NCBI GenBank assembly: GCA_947372465.1
Contig: CANBTT010000021.1
Location: forward strand, 1-43,874
Reading direction: 5' to 3'
Origin: Burkholderiales bacterium
Lineage (GTDB): Bacteria > Pseudomonadota > Gammaproteobacteria > Burkholderiales > Burkholderiaceae_C
Length of the DNA: 43,874 nucleotides
Positions 43,048 through 43,874 of the stretch are shown here, in pieces (position 1 is the first letter of the stretch; each line of letters starts with the position of its first letter). Below the pieces are notes generated by a model. It made no database searches and was not told where the DNA came from. It saw only the letters and a list, made by a program, of their open reading frames with translations. The position numbers and the translations under genes were made by a program.

Positions 43048-43874
43048 ATGGCACGCAATACACAAGTTTTAGCAGATCACAACGCCCCGGAAGTCACCCG
43101 CACATTGGCCGAGTTTGTGGTCAATCACCCCTCCAAAGGCTGGAGCGAGGCCGTTGAGCACGAGGCACATCGCACCTTCATGAACTGGCTGGGTTGTGCC
43201 GTGGGTGCAGCCCACCACGAGTCCACCCAAGCGGCCTTGGCGGCCGTCAACATTCTCGAGCCCGCACCCCAGGCGACATTGGCGGGCTTGAAAGAGCGCG
43301 TTGACATCGCCAGTGCGGCCTTGATCAATGGCATTTCCTCGCACACCTTTGATTTTGACGACACGCACCTCAAAACCATCATTCACCCCGCGGGCCCAGT
43401 CGCCTCCGCCGTCATGGCCTTGGCCGAGCACTTGAACTCAAGTGGTCGCGAAGTGATTGACGCCTTGGTGCTTGGCATTGACGTGTCTTGCCGCGTGGGC
43501 AACTGTTTGTACCCCGATCACTATGACCGTGGATGGCACATCACGGGCTCCACGGGCATGCTCGGTGCGGCGGCTGCGTGCGCCAGGCTTTTAAAGCTCA
43601 ATGTGCATCAAACGCAAATGGCCTTGGGGATTGCAGCCTCACAACCCATTGGTTTGAGAGAGCAATTTGGCACCATGACCAAGCCCTTTCACCCAGGAGG
43701 TGCCGCACGCGCGGGCATGATGTCGGCCTTGATGGCCTCAAAAGGCTTCACCGCCAGCCCCAAGGCGATCGAGGCGCCCAGAGGTTTTGCTCAAGTGGCC
43801 TCCACCAAATACGATTGGAGCGAAATCGACTCCGAGTTGGGCAAACGCTTTGAGATCAGCTTCAACACCTACAA
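43048..43874 (+). CDS. MmgE/PrpD-family protein, N-terminal part (runs off the window)
   Basis: An open frame of 275 codons from the ATG at 43048 to the window edge. The signature TFDFDDTHL followed by HPAGPVASAVMALAEH is diagnostic of the family, which includes 2-methylcitrate dehydratase, cis-aconitate decarboxylase and citrate dehydratase-like enzymes. HPGGAARAGMMSALMA (~213-228) continues the match. The exact substrate cannot be told. It lies downstream of a Bug-type binding protein, suggesting a small carboxylate catabolic unit. Confidence 0.9.
   Translation, partial: MARNTQVLADHNAPEVTRTLAEFVVNHPSKGWSEAVEHEAHRTFMNWLGCAVGAAHHESTQAALAAVNILEPAPQATLAGLKERVDIASAALINGISSHTFDFDDTHLKTIIHPAGPVASAVMALAEHLNSSGREVIDALVLGIDVSCRVGNCLYPDHYDRGWHITGSTGMLGAAAACARLLKLNVHQTQMALGIAASQPIGLREQFGTMTKPFHPGGAARAGMMSALMASKGFTASPKAIEAPRGFAQVASTKYDWSEIDSELGKRFEISFNTY

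Overview
The window looks like a chromosome segment of a betaproteobacterium of the order Burkholderiales, probably family Comamonadaceae. The evidence is gene content and order: gmk-rpoZ-spoT-greB, hrcA/nadK-recN-rapZ, mutM-mutY, TPR-lolB-ispE-tRNA-Gln-prs-rplY-pth, coaD-rsmD-two M16 peptidases-ftsY, and a Bug-type (TctC) receptor next to an MmgE/PrpD enzyme. The species cannot be fixed from the sequence alone.

Layout. 1-4.6 kb: an AT-rich block with the start of an unknown gene and two genes for exported proteins, a putative metallopeptidase and a 945-aa RTX-like protein. The two share a tandem ~36-residue module, and each is followed by a copy of a 35-bp repeat. 4.9-8.2 kb: an MFS transporter, an EamA transporter, a cytochrome b561 and a bacteriohemerythrin. 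8.4-13.2 kb: housekeeping genes yicC, gmk, rpoZ, spoT and greB. 13.37-22.30 kb: an integrative element inserted in a tRNA-Arg(ACG) gene. 22.4-41.8 kb: housekeeping genes, including a tRNA-Ile(CAU) split by a group I intron and the mutM-mutY repair pair. 41.9-43.87 kb: a Bug-type binding protein, a TTTTTG hexamer tract and a truncated MmgE/PrpD gene.

The element is the accessory core of the window. It is bounded by a perfect 82-bp direct repeat covering almost the whole tRNA. Inside each end lies a pair of GTGTARCA motifs spaced 13 bp apart, which look like integrase arm sites. It carries a tyrosine integrase, a MobV-type relaxase gene with a candidate oriT beside it, a lone terminase small subunit and an Xre regulator. 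Its cargo is (i) a small RiPP-like cluster with a 66-aa acidic precursor candidate, a graspetide-type ATP-grasp ligase and a start-stop-coupled 25-aa ORF; (ii) a Cys-patterned lipoprotein; (iii) a pair of paralogous unknown proteins; and (iv) a tightly overlapping HIT / HNH nuclease / GIY-YIG nuclease operon that resembles an undescribed defence module.

The best candidates for something new are the ATP-grasp cluster and the HIT-HNH-GIY-YIG operon. The clearest unusual RNA is the 210-nt group I intron, which resembles the Azoarcus tRNA-Ile intron.
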